DNA from: Chrysomallon squamiferum
Lineage: Eukaryota > Mollusca > Gastropoda > Neomphalida > Peltospiridae
Direction: 5' to 3'
DNA: 64,000 nucleotides
NCBI GenBank assembly: GCA_012295275.1
Contig: CM022678.1
Span: forward strand, 17,073,665-17,137,664
Made by a program: the position numbers and the translations under genes. The notes under the pieces were generated by a model, which did no database searches, was not told the origin of the DNA, and worked only from the letters and a program-made list of their open reading frames with translations. Positions 1-24,182 of this stretch are shown here, piece by piece; the first letter of the stretch is position 1, and every line of letters begins with the position of its first letter.

Positions 1-79
1 ACAAATTAAAATTAAATATTGTTGTGTATATCATTAAGAAGAAGAGACAAAGAATTGTGTTTAGTAATATCTTTTACAG

Positions 80-1780
80 TCAAAATGTTCCGTTTACTGG
101 CCTGACTTGGAAACTAAGAGTAAGAAATATGCAGATATGATGATCGAACTGAAACATATTGAAGTTCATCGAACACATACTTCCTGGATTTTTAATCTTT
201 TCAAGGTTCCTTCATATTTAGTTTTTAACCAAAAATCTGAAAATTTGTTAGGTTTAAAGTTTATTCGTTGTATTGTAAATAAATACATACATTCATACAT
301 CTCTCTCTGTCTCTCTGATCGACACACACACACACACACACACACACACAACGACACAAACATATATATGTATGTATGTACATAGATACATATGCATAAA
401 TATATTTATTTATTTATTTATTTATTTATTTGATTGTTTGTTTGTTTGTTCGCTTCTTTGTTTATTTATTTATTTCTGAATTAAGACAAATAACCCGGAA
501 TTGACAAGAACTGTGACACAATTACATTACATGGACTGGATGGACAAACAAGTGCCAAACAATACACGTGCATTGCTTGATTTTATCCTGTATGTGAAAG
601 GGCTCAGAGATAGGGGAGATGATCATCCATTAATAGTTCACTGCAGGTATAGTAGTATACTGTTGTTATTAATTTTTATTTTTTTTGAACAAACGTACTT
701 AAATAAAGAAAAAATTATAAAATAAATAAAGCAAATGAAGAAGAAAAGAAAGAAAGCAATTGTCAAATAAATAAAATTATTAATGAAAGAGTGGATTATT
801 AAATGAATAAATAAATAAATAACAAAAGAAGGGAACAAATAAAATAAAACAAAAATAATAAGATAAATAATAACATTAATTTGCAAAATTTCATTTCTCC
901 TTACACTATGAATCAAAAGTGGTATAGAATGTATCTGTTGATAGAACAGATCGTGAACTGTTCAACATAAATTAAATCACTAGTACATGATATTTCTTTA
1001 GATTTGTTGTATTACCATAATTATAAGTCTAGATATCTTTTATTACTTTTTAAAAATAAAACACTAAATATTAATTTTATATTTGCAGCTAATTTTTTTT
1101 AATAAGGTGCTAAATAATAGTTGTTATATTTGTTTTTCATTTATTATTTATTTTTTATTTTAATGTTGTTGTTTTATTGCAAAATACTAAATAATAATTG
1201 ATATTTTCAGTTCTTCTTTTGAATCGGGCAACTCTATATTAATTTTATAATTAATACAAAAATGCAAATGATATATCAGAGGATACTTCGAAATCTATAT
1301 TAGAATAATTTTTTTCCCGCTTGTTCTTTTCCTTTTTCCTTTTGTGCTTTACCCTCTTGAAATAAAGTTATGTTTCAAATTATTAAAATTAATTTCATTC
1401 CAGTGATGGTGTTGGAAGGACAGGTACTTTCATAGCTATAGATTATCTTCTTGACCAGGCACTGACCGAAGGAAAACTTAACGTACTTGGTTGTGTGTCA
1501 CGTTTAAGAAAACAACGAACTCAAATGGTGCAAACGTTTGTGGGTATTTTCGATTATCTGCTCTTTAGAATCATTTTTTTTTTAATGTTATCATAGTAAC
1601 AGGAACAGTGAAATATACTGTCGATTTATACCATATTCATTATAGGTGTGTTTCTTTTTAAGGTTTGTTTACATAATTTATTATTTCTATTTTTCATTAC
1701 AGACGCAGTACAATTTTATTCATCAGCTAGTGTTAGAATGGTTGTTATCATTCAACGTCATTTCAGAGAGAGTGATGTAA
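80..1780 (+). CDS. Gene A (3' part only): receptor-type PTP, catalytic domain C-terminal half
   Basis: Four exons match the last four exons of the other family members: 80-205, 486-646, 1404-1539 and 1703-1780, all with GT/AG borders and compatible phases (0, 0, 2, 0). The first begins [16 protein letters not shown], the PTP KCxxYWP motif. The second carries [10 protein letters not shown], the WPD-loop region with Met in place of Pro, and ends in VHC. The third completes the signature loop as [10 protein letters not shown] and ends [13 protein letters not shown]. The last begins TQYNFIHQL, completing the Q-loop QTxxQY, and stops at 1778-1780 after SERVM. Cys and Arg of HCX5R are kept, but the usual Ala is Asp, as in the inactive IA-2/PTPRN family, so this may be a pseudophosphatase. 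No frame breaks are visible. The 5' exons lie upstream of the window. Confidence 0.85.
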
Positions 1781-2339
1781 CAGAAACAGACAGCAAACAG
1801 GAAAGAGAAAATTAAGAATAAATAAATTAAAATGAATTTGCAGTCTCAATATTTTTTTTTTCTTTTTATGAAGAAGAAGATTCCCCTAATGCAGATGGCA
1901 GGAATTATAAAAGAGAAAGTATCTTCACTGGAAAGAAACAGAAAGTACTAGAATTATATTACTATTATTGGAATACAGAATGAAAAGAAATAATTTGTTC
2001 ATTAATTTCTGAATTCAGGGATATTTGAAACTTTCTTGATGAGGAAGGAAAAAGAAAAAACATTATTTACTGAGAGAACTTTTAAAACATTCTACTGATA
2101 CATATTGATTTAATATTGATTTGGAATATATCAAGTTGTATAAAATATTCAAGACATACTTATTATGTTTCTACTCAGGAACAAAAAAGAAGAAAAAATT
2201 ATTGTTCTGCTTGAAATAGTTGAGAACGGAGGAGCGATTGCAAAAAGCTGAATATCTGGCGTGTCTAATAATATCTAGAACAAGCCTCTGTTTTTTGTTC
2301 TATATAAATATAATCAAGATTTTGACACCACTATATTCG
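1781..2339. other. 3' flank of gene A
   Basis: AT-rich sequence that resembles the 3' flanks of genes B and D, including the 'gaattcagggatatttgaa' segment also found near 20094 and 47263. AATAAA-type polyadenylation signals occur just after the stop, around 1817. I see no gene. Confidence 0.5.
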
Positions 2340-2910
2340 AGTTAGAAATATATTTCCGTTAGTTTTATCACAATGTACAGTTGATCCGACTTTTTGGGTT
2401 TCGTCACAATGAAGAGACGTTTTGTTTTTGTATTTATCATAATGTAGAGTTATTTTATCATTGTTGTTTGTTTCATCGGAATATAGAGTTGTTTCATCGT
2501 TTTTGTTTGTTTGATGACAATGCAGAGTTGTTTCATTATGATAATGTAGTTGATTATTGTTTTTTTTCAAAATTGTATCATTATTTTTCTTAGTTTCATC
2601 ACAGTGTAATGTTGTTTTATTTAGAACTGTTTCATTATTTCTGTTAGTTAATGACAATATTGAGTTGTTTCATTATTTATGATAGTTTCATGATAATGTA
2701 GTGTTGTTGCGTTCTTCCTTGTTTCATGACAATGCAGAGTTGTTTCGTTATTTTTGTTAGATTTATCACAATGAACAGATGTTTCATTATTGTTGCTTGC
2801 TTGATCAAATTTTAGAATTACCTCTTTGTTTTTCTTAGTTTCATCAGAATGCAAAGTTGTTTTATTATTTTTGTTTATTTCATCACGATGTAGAGTTGTT
2901 CCACTTTTGT
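2340..2910. repeat. Degenerate 39-bp tandem repeat (minisatellite)
   Basis: About fourteen imperfect copies of a unit near 39 bp, with the theme 'gagttgtttcattatttttgtt' split by 'tttcatcacaatgta'. Because 39 is a multiple of three, the minus strand stays open over long stretches and reads as 13-residue repeats resembling ETTLHCDETKKNN. Two overlapping minus-strand open frames (2331-2657 and 2648-2956) lie in different frames, and there is no splice or gene context, so I call it a non-coding minisatellite. Confidence 0.75.
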
Positions 2911-3312
2911 TTGTAAATATGTTCCATTGACAATACAAGACATTTAAATGTTGCAAAGATCAAAAGTGAATTTATATTTATACTAAGGTCATATTGAAAT
3001 TGACAAAATAAAATATTTACATTTTCTTTTTCCAATGAATAATATTTGTAAGTATATGTAATATTGAGTATATTGTTTTAAGACATTTCAGTAACTTTTT
3101 TTCTTTTTCTGTCTTAGACTAATCATACTAATAACAGTTTGAGTAGTATAGTAAGGATACTAAAAAACAATAAGAATAACATTTACTACATTTGTTCTAA
3201 TAAAAGATTTAAAATCAAATAAGTCTTCTTATCATATTCTTCCTTTTCCATAGACAGTTGTCTGTCATATAGAGGTGTTTCCAATTGTGAGTTTATCTCT
3301 ATATCGTTATCT
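2911..3312. other. AT-rich spacer with a dispersed repeat end
   Basis: No gene. From about 3210 it carries the family that recurs at 20930, 21300, 30880 and 48530, with theme 'aagtcttcttatcatattcttcc' followed by 'ctgtcatatagaggtgt', leading into a CT-rich tract. Confidence 0.5.
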
Positions 3313-3429
3313 CACTCTGTCTCTCTTCCTCTCTCTGTCTTTCTTTGTGTCTGTATGTGTACGTTCGTATATATATATATATGTGTGCTTATATGTGTAT
3401 ATATGTGTATATGTGTCTGGGTATGGGTC

Positions 3430-3615
3430 TGACCATGGATCGTAAGAAAGTCAGTGCAAAGGACAGTGCTGAGAAGAAATCATAGAGAAATATGAGCGAT
3501 ATGGGCATGTAGTCGATTTAGCTAGGCACTACCACCATAGTACCATACTGAAAGAGAAGGAGTCGATAAAGGCTGCAAGTCCAGCCAAAGGAGTCAAAAT
3601 AATTTGACTGATATC
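3430..3615 (+). mobile_element. Tigger/pogo-like transposase N-terminal relic
   Basis: In broken frames the sequence reads like the helix-turn-helix of CENP-B/Tigger-type transposases: MDRKKVSAKDSAE, then EKYERYGHVVDLARHYHHS, then KEKESIKAA and AKGVKII. Stops and frame changes show it is dead. A better-preserved copy of the same segment is at 51040-51245. Confidence 0.55.
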
Positions 3616-3961
3616 GAAGATAAATTTACTTTACAAAACTAATTTATTTCTTTACATATTCGTTTATTTTTTTTTTATGCAATACTTGTTATTTATAAAT
3701 ACATGAATTAAAAATAGTTACAAAAACAAAATGGGATGGTTTTTAGGGGTTTGGAACGGATTAATGGTATTTCAATTAATTTCAGTGAGAATACACGCAA
3801 ATTGAGTTACGAGCTCGATCACGGAATGAATTAAACTCGTAAGTCAACATACAACTGTATTTCCAGTGGCTAGGACACCTATTCTAAATATAGACAAGCG
3901 AGCGTTTAAAATACGGGTAACATGTCTAGTTTTAGAACTTAGCTATTCCCGTGACCTACCA

Positions 3962-3973
3962 GGAAACTGAAAC
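3962..3973 (+). promoter_or_regulatory. ISRE-like element upstream of signal exon S1
   Basis: GGAAACTGAAAC matches the IRF/ISRE core GAAANNGAAA, about 225 bp before the ATG at 4197. A MEF2-like CTAAATATAG lies at 3894-3903. Both recur in the sister units. Function is inferred. Confidence 0.4.
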
Positions 3974-4196
3974 AGCAGATATGTCCGAAGCGGCTATGAA
4001 CGACACGACATTCTAGAATTTTAGTGGGAAAATATCAGTATTTTTTGTTTTATCTTCTTTTTTCTTCTTATTAACATGTTAAGACAGTGTGTTACGTATA
4101 GAAGAATAGATACTGGAAACTCGAATAACTTTTTCGCTCACGAATTTACAGGAACATTGATATAAACGATTCGTAATGACAAAAGTTGAATTAAAA

Positions 4197-4239
4197 ATGT
4201 CCCCGGTAATAATTCTACTGTTAGTTCTATCGCAGACAG
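4197..4239 (+). CDS. Signal-peptide first exon S1
   Basis: The exon reads MSPVIILLLVLSQT plus one base (phase 1), followed by the donor gtaagt. It is a short hydrophobic secretion signal. An in-frame ATG seven codons upstream (MTKVELK) exists here but not in most sister copies, so the ATG at 4197 is chosen. S1 is the extra copy in the tandem duplication. It could be an alternative first exon of gene B, since the next ShKT exon is at 11792, or an orphan. Confidence 0.65.
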
Positions 4240-4626
4240 GTAAGTGTGTTTGAATTCTTTAGAATTGTGCTTCAGTCTGTGCACGTGTGTTGTGTTTGTA
4301 TGTGAGGTGTGTGACTGTGTGTGAGCGTACGTGTATGCCCTTGTGTGTGTGTGTGGCTCGTGCTTGTGTTTGTGTGTGTGTGCGCGTGCATGTGTGTCTG
4401 TGGACTGCTTGTGTTTCTTTCTGAACTATGTAAGAAACATTCAAAAAAAAAAAAAAAATTGTATTATTTTGAAAATAACCAGACACTCTAATGAGAAAAC
4501 TTGGACAAGAAATTTTTGCATTGAGATAATCAAATCGTAAACTTGGTAGTTAAGTAAAAATCTACATTCCACACCATTTATATATATATATATATATATA
4601 TACATATATTAAGGCGCCTAGTGTAC

Positions 4627-4657
<31 letters not shown>

Positions 4658-6884
4658 TCAATATCAGTATCTATATATTTATATATGCGTATATCTGATT
4701 ATGAAAACACAATTATCGGTCATCAGGATCTAAAAAAATACATATAGCCGTAGAATTTATTTCTCATGATTTGTGTTCCTAAATTAAATAATTTACATAT
4801 AATTATATTTTTACTTGTTTTTCCTGTAATTTTTATATAATTTATAATTTTTAAATCGATTTTCTGAATTTTACTATTTTTATTTATATTTCAATAGCTA
4901 TATAAATATCTATATATATATATTGCATGTATAAGATATTCCAAAGTGCCTGTATTAGTAGCCCGTCATCCTGGATTTTTACTGACTTTTCAACGCTTTA
5001 TTTAGTTTCTACTTGAGCAGCGATCTGAATAAAAACTACACTAATGTAATATGTTAGGTCGTGTCTTTGTGCTTATTGCGTGAATATTATCTCGTATTGC
5101 GAACAAGACAGATTGATTTCAGTCAGAACTGTCTTGGGTAGCTGCCACCTCGTCATGGATAAAATGTTATGTTTCAAAGTTTTAAGCTGATCAGGTTATT
5201 AAACAAGCGTTCGTCCTACAAACAGATTCAATCAAACTGTTTTCATAAACATATTTTTAGAAAGAGCAATATTTTAAATATAGTAAAACACAGTGGAAAT
5301 GAAGCTTAAAGCAACTACGCTGTCAAACACTTGTAGGAACGTCTAAATACTCACCCGTCTCCAAACATTCTTCCAGGTTATGTAGGTCTATAAATATAAT
5401 TTAAAGCTTACAACAATAAAATTTAGTTGGTTTAAACAAAATTTATTTTTGTTAATTGCAATCAAGGTCGTGTTAAACGTAGTGATTCGAGATTCGTTAA
5501 CTATGAACTTAATCACAATCATTTGTATAGAAAGTTAAGAAGTCAGTTATGGAGCTGAAATAAAAGTTTATAACTTTCTATTTTTTTCTATTTTTTCTTC
5601 CACCACATGATAATTGGCATTCTGTTATCCACTTAATGTATACACTTTGCTATTTGTATCCTGCCTGAACTTAAAATAATAGATCAAATACAATTATTTA
5701 CCACAATGGTAAAAATAAATGTAATAGGATTATAATCCTCCACACCAATTAAATCTTATTAATGACGAAACATCACAAGAAATAAGCAGTCATAAGACAT
5801 CATCACATATAGGACGCATCGTTTGCTGTAAACCTGCTGTTCATTAACTTTGGCACTAGAGTCGACCAGTCGGCTTTATCTGACTATTTGGGGGGCTTTG
5901 CCGTCTTCGGTAGATCGCCCTAAGCTATGTAAGGCGATTTCTTTTTTTCTTTCTTTTCGTTTTCTTTTTTGTTTTCTTTATATATATATCTGTCTTTCAT
6001 TTATTTAATAACAAATTTATAGATCTCAGAATTTTGGAAATTTTTAAAGAAGTTTTGTTGTGTTCCTCCTTAGTGTGAACCACGATTTGTTTGTCATGAT
6101 TTGTGTTACTGTATTAAATAATTTAAATATAATTAGTTTTTTACTTGTTTTTCCTGTAATTTTTATATAATTTATAATTTTCATATCGTTTTTGTGATTT
6201 TTATTATTTTTATTTGTATTTCTTTTATAATAATAATAGCAACTAAATATATATATATATATATTTTATGTATAAGATATTCCAAAGTGCCTGTATTAGT
6301 AACCCGTCATACTGGTTTGAAAAATTTATACTGACTTTTCAACGCTTCATTTAGTTTCAATTTGAGCAGCGATCTGAATAAAAACTGCACAAATGTAAAA
6401 TGTTTTGTTGTGTCTTCGTGCTTACTTCATGAATGTTATCTCGTATTGCGAACCAGAGAGATTGATTTCAGTCAGAACTGTATTGGGTAGCCGCCAGCTC
6501 GTTATGGATCACCTGTTATGTTTCAAACTTTTAAGCTGATCGGGTTATTTTACAAGCATTCGTCGTACAAACAGATTCAACCAAACTGTTTTCATAAAAA
6601 TACTTTTAGAAAGAGCAATTATATAAATATAGTAAAACACAGTGAAACTGACACCGCATGAAAATTTGCATTATGTTATCCTCTTAATGTGTACACTTTG
6701 CTATTTGTATAATAATCCTTCCTAAATCCTGCTTGAACTTCAAATAATAGTTCAAATACAATTATTTAACTCTGTCTCTCTTCCTGTCTCTGTCTTTCTT
6801 TGTGACTGTATGTGTACGTTCGTGTATATATATATATGTGTGCTTATATGTGTATATATGTGTATATGTGTCTGAGTATGGGTC

Positions 6885-7075
6885 TGACCATGGATCGTAA
6901 GAAAGTCAGTGCAAAGGACAGTGCTGAGAAGAAATCACAGAGAAATATGAGAGATATGTGCATGTAGTCGATTTAGCTAGGCACTACCACCATAGTACCA
7001 TACTGAAAGAGAAGGAGTCGATAAAGGCTGCAAGTCGAGCCAAAGGAGTCGAAATAATTTGACTGATATCGAAGA
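6885..7075 (+). mobile_element. Tigger/pogo-like relic, duplicated copy
   Basis: Near-identical to the fragment at 3430-3615, at the same relative place in the duplicated unit. It was copied with the segment rather than inserted separately. Confidence 0.5.
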
Positions 7076-7414
7076 TAAATTTACTTTACAAAACTAATTT
7101 ATTTCTTTACAGTCGTTTATTTTCTTTTTATGCAATACTTGTTATTTATAAATACATGAATTAAAAATAGTTACACAAACAAAATGGGATGGTTTTTAGG
7201 GGTTTCGAACGGATTAATGGTATTTCAATCAATTTCAGTGAGAATACACGCAGACTGAGTTACGAGCTCGATCAAGGAATGAATTAAACTCGTAAGTCAA
7301 CATACAACTGTATTTCCAGTGGCTAGGACACCTATTCTAAATATAGACAAGCGAGCGTGTAAAATACGGGTCACATGTCTAGTTTTAAAACTTAGCTATT
7401 CCCGTGACCTACCA

Positions 7415-7427
7415 GGAAACTGAAACT
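7415..7427 (+). promoter_or_regulatory. ISRE-like element of gene B (S2)
   Basis: GGAAACTGAAACT is a full match to the ISRE consensus GAAANNGAAACT, about 235 bp upstream of the ATG at 7650. A MEF2-like CTAAATATAG is at 7337-7346. A 5'-proximal block, 'aactttctccctcacgaatttac', also conserved across units, lies about 70 bp before the ATG. Confidence 0.45.
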
Positions 7428-7649
7428 GCAGATAGATCCGAAACGGCTATGAACGACACGACATTCTAGAATTTTAGTGGGAAAATATCAGTATTTTTTG
7501 TTTTATCTTCTTTTTTCTTCGTATTAACATGTTAAGACAGTGTGTTACGTGTAGAAGAATAGATACTGGAAACCCGAATAACTTTCTCCCTCACGAATTT
7601 ACAGGAACATTGATATAAACGATTCGTAATGACAAAAGTTGAATTTAAT

Positions 7650-19898
<12,249 letters not shown>

Positions 19899-20620
19899 AA
19901 AAGAATAAATAGAAAATTAATTTGACGTCTCAATTTTTTTATATTTTTTTACGAAGATGAACTTTTCCGTACTCCAGATGTAAGGAATTATAAAGGATGA
20001 AGTATCTTCACTGGAAAGAAACAGAAAGTAATAGAAGTGCATTGCTTGTATTGGAATATAGAAATAAAAGAACTAATCTGTTACCGAATTTCTGAATTCA
20101 GGGATATTTGAAACTTTTCTGATCGGAAAGAAAAATGCAAGGCAATTGTTAAGTGAGAAAAATTTGTGTCCACAAGAAAGAAGACATTTCTATAATTAAC
20201 ATTGTTCCTCCTATAATGAGTAAAGTGATTAATGCAAACAAACATTTATGTGACACATATGTTTAGCTGAAATAAAACTTGTTTTAATAATCAGTTGTAT
20301 AAAATGTGCAAAATATACTTAGATCTGAGAGAAATTTGTTTGCACCACAAAGAAGACATTTCTTTAGTTAAGATGAATGCTCCTTCAAAGGTAAAAGTGA
20401 CGAATGAAAACAAACTGAAAACTAATCTTCATGTTACTCTCAGCTGCAGTGGAATGATGGGTAATATATAGGACAGTCATTTCCATATTTGAAAAGGAGG
20501 ATTTTTAAGAACATTTTATGACATTTATATTAAGTCTAAATAAAATATGTTTAATGATGAGTGAAATGTAAAAAGTTAATTTTGAATTTATATGCCAAGG
20601 CATATTCCTGACTCTGTCTC

Positions 20621-20677
<57 letters not shown>

Positions 20678-20828
20678 TTGTTTTCCTGTTTTTATTTAAA
20701 AATATTGTATTTAGGATCTGCTTTGTAAAATATTTATCTGCTGTTGGAAAATCTTAGAATCTGATTTTAAAATCATGTATTGTCATGAAACATTTAAATA
20801 ACTGGGTTTTTTCTCCGTTTTAAACTAA

Positions 20829-20875
<47 letters not shown>

Positions 20876-21221
20876 TTAGGTAGTAGTGTATTAGGGAAAT
20901 TAAAAGTAATAATAATAATAACATTAACAACAGTTGTTATAATAAAAATTATAAAATGAAATAAGTCTTCTTATCATATTCTTCCTTTCTCATAGTCTGT
21001 CATATAGAGGTGTATGCAATGGTACGTTTACCTCTCTGTTCTTATCTCACTCTGTCTCTCTTCCTCTCTCTGTCTTTTTCTGTGTGTGGATGTGTGCGTT
21101 CGTGTATATATGTGTGCGTTTATATGTGTACATATGAGTATGTCTTCACATGTTTATGTGTGTGTGTGTTCATATGTTTATATGTGTTTGTGTATGGGTG
21201 TGTGCACCGATTAACAATAAC

Positions 21222-21253
<32 letters not shown>

Positions 21254-21410
21254 TTTGAGCAGTGTAGTAGGGAAATTAAAAGCAATACTAATTTTAACAA
21301 TAGCTATTTTAATAAAAATTATAAAATGAAATAAGTCTACTTAGAATTGTCTTCCTTTTTCATAGGCAGCAAGGTGTCTGTCATACAGAGATGTGTGCAA
21401 AAGTAAGTTT
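19899..21410. other. 3' flank of gene B with dispersed repeats
   Basis: No gene. Holds two copies of a segment with theme 'aaagaagacatttct' then 'gtaaagtgac' (about 20160-20260 and 20325-20420) also found after genes C and D. A (GT)n lies at 20629-20674, (AAT)n at 20828-20870 and 21226-21250, and two copies of the 'aagtcttcttatcatattcttcc' repeat near 20960 and 21335. Confidence 0.5.
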
Positions 21411-21412
21411 AA

Positions 21413-21549
<137 letters not shown>

Positions 21550-21915
21550 TCGGGTGTGCGTGCATGCACAGTCCAGTGAACTTACTTCCTTACTGAGCAG
21601 ATAGAACAGAAAATTAATATAGTAGAATAACGTAATACCCAGACAGTGTTCTTATCAAAAGATACTAATATACAGAGAAATACATACATGTTTTACTTTG
21701 TTTTGACTTTATTTATTTAATTGAATGTATTTATTTCATTTCCATTTATTTCATGTATGTATGTATCTATACATGTACGTATGAATCCGTGTGTGTAGAT
21801 TCGTAAGTACATACAAAGAGAAATATGTCCAGTGTAGTATGATCTCTGTTCTAAATAAAGGCATGTGTCATTGTAAAACATGCGAACATTTTTATTTTTA
21901 TTCAATGACCTACAA

Positions 21916-21928
21916 GGAAACTGAAACT
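21916..21928 (+). promoter_or_regulatory. ISRE-like element upstream of S3
   Basis: GGAAACTGAAACT followed by GAAAG, so three GAAA cores at 6-bp spacing, about 207 bp before the ATG at 22123. The MEF2-like site of the sister units is broken here (ctaaataaag). Confidence 0.45.
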
Positions 21929-22122
21929 GAAAGAAGGACGGAAGCCACCATAAACGAACGCAAATTCCGTGAAAAATATTAGTATGATTCGTTTCTTTAG
22001 CACGTTAAGATAAAGTGAAACGGATAGAAACACTGACAGAGGAAACTTGAATAACTTTCTCGCTCACGAATTTACAAGAACATTGATAAACCCGATTCAC
22101 GCGGACGGAAGCTGAATTAAAA

Positions 22123-22165
22123 ATGTCTCCGATGATAATTCTGCTGTTTGTTTTATCTCAGACAG
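22123..22165 (+). CDS. Signal-peptide first exon S3
   Basis: MSPMIILLFVLSQT, phase 1 end, donor gtaagt. The in-frame upstream ATG seen in S1 is absent, which supports the chosen start for the family. Confidence 0.65.
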
Positions 22166-22727
22166 GTAAGTGTGTTTTTGAATTCTTTAAACTTGTATTT
22201 GAATCTGTGTGCTGCGTTTGTGTTTCTGGTTTGAACGTGCGTATGCGCGTGCTAGTTTTTGTGTGTTAAATATATTACAAACACTTAAATGTTTAGGCCA
22301 CATAAAACAACATAACTGTTTTGTATTGTGTTAAAAATAACCAGACAATCTAATGAGACGACAGGAAAACACAGGAAATTAAATTGTAAACGTAGTAGTT
22401 AAGTATAGGTAAATGAAATATAATTCTATATCGCGCACAATTTATATTATCTATGTATATATCCATATATTTATATAGCTATCTATCTATATGTATTTAT
22501 CCATCTTTCTATCTAGCTATTTAACTATATACATGAAACATGTTTCAAACATACTCTGCGCCGAAATATACGTACATCTTATGATGAAAAAAACAAAACA
22601 ATTATTAGCTCATCTGAGACTTTGTTATAAATATACATATAGCCGTAAAATGTATTTCCAGTGATTTGTGTACGTAAGTTAAATAATTTGTCTTCATTTT
22701 TTTTCTTTTTTTTCTAATAATAAAATG

Positions 22728-22765
<38 letters not shown>

Positions 22766-23758
22766 TGCATCATATATAATATTCTCCAAAGTGCCTTTAT
22801 TAATAGTCCTTCATACTATATTGAACAATTTTCGTAAAGCTTGTCTCTCCCTATTTTCATTTAACAGATTCTTTTCATAAATTTATCATTAGAAAGACCA
22901 ATATTTTTTATATAGTAAAACACAGTAAAACTGGAGTTGAAAGCAACTTCACGTCCAAATACTCTGAGAGATATATCAGCAGAGCGTGTTTTCTATCGAA
23001 CCACGTGATATGTCGTGGCCATTGAAGCTGGTGTACCAGCCTCAAAACATTCCCCCGCATCCAAAATTTATCACTAAATAGAATTTTAAAAGCATACAAT
23101 CATAAAATGTAGTTGATTTATGCAAAATGTATGTTCCTTAATTGCAATGAATGTTGGGTTATGCATAGTGATTCAGGATTCGTTAGTTACCAGATTTTAA
23201 AATACAGATGCTTTTGAGCACTCAGGATAAAATTTACATTTTATTATCAACATATATCGTTTCATTCCAAGGTACAACTTCAATCTCTTGTTTAACACAG
23301 AAGAAAAACTAAATGTAATAGGTCTATAATTTTCACCCTCTCCCGCCAATTTAGTCTTAATGAACAACACTGAGTACAGTTTAAAAATGATTAGGCGAGG
23401 TCTTTATACTAGTTTTCAAGACTTGATCACGACTTATATTCTAAATATAGACATGTGTCATTGTTAAAATAAGAAAAAAAATGTGTATTTTTAAATACGA
23501 TCTATTCCCCATGTCCTACAAGGAAACTGAAGCTATAAATATCGGCCGAAGCGAGTACAAACAACATTCTTTCTAGTATTTTGCAAAAGTTTAAGTATTT
23601 TTTTGTTATTTTTATTTTTCTTCGTCTAAAGTATTTAACATATTAAGATAGTGTGTTAGGTATAGAAGATCAAATACTGAAACTTGATTAACTTTCTCGA
23701 TGACGAATTCAGAAGAACATTGAGATATCTGATTCACGCAGACGGAATCTTAATTAAA

Positions 23759-23802
23759 AATGTCCCGGTAGTAATTCTGTTGTTTGTTTTATACGAGGAC
23801 AG
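23759..23802 (+). pseudogene. Decayed signal-peptide exon
   Basis: Clear relative of the signal exons, but one C is missing after ATGTCCC, giving an immediate TAG, and the donor is lost (gacag followed by ggaaac). Its upstream ISRE-like element at 23522-23534 is also broken (GAAACTGAAGCT). Confidence 0.75.
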
Positions 23803-24145
23803 GGAAACATGATGTTTAAAACAATTAAATTGTAAGCTGCGTAGTTCTGTGTAAATAAATGAAATATAATTCTACATCCCACACAATTTAAAATACAAAA
23901 AAATATATAATAGTTTACACATAGACTCGGTTGGGAAATATTCGTACATCTGATTATGAGAAAAGAACTATCGCCTAATCGGTATGTTTGGTATAAAAAA
24001 TACATGGAGCCGTACAGTTTATTTCCCGTTCTTAGTGTTCCTAAATTAAATAATTTAGATTTCTTCTTCAGACTTTTACTTTTTATTTAATTAATTACCT
24101 TTGCGTTGTGTTTTTCTTGCCGTTCTTTTAAATATTGTATATGTG

Positions 24146-24182
<37 letters not shown>

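Larger units (their letters stand above)
3313..6770. repeat. Segmental tandem duplication, unit 1 (~3.46 kb)
   Basis: This segment is repeated almost base for base, in the same order, at about 6771-10210, an offset near 3457. Shared landmarks are the Tigger-like fragment, the promoter block, signal exon, GT-rich intron start, and the 'cttgggtagctgccacctcg' and 'gacgcatcg' blocks. The join at 6770/6771 is abrupt: 'caattatttaac' runs straight into 'tctgtctctcttcc'. The duplication copied a first exon without the rest of the gene. Confidence 0.8.

Noticed and set aside
2331-2956. Possible CRISPR-like array from regular 39-bp spacing
   Set aside because: The units are degenerate head-to-tail repeats with no unique spacers, and the context is a eukaryotic gene cluster.
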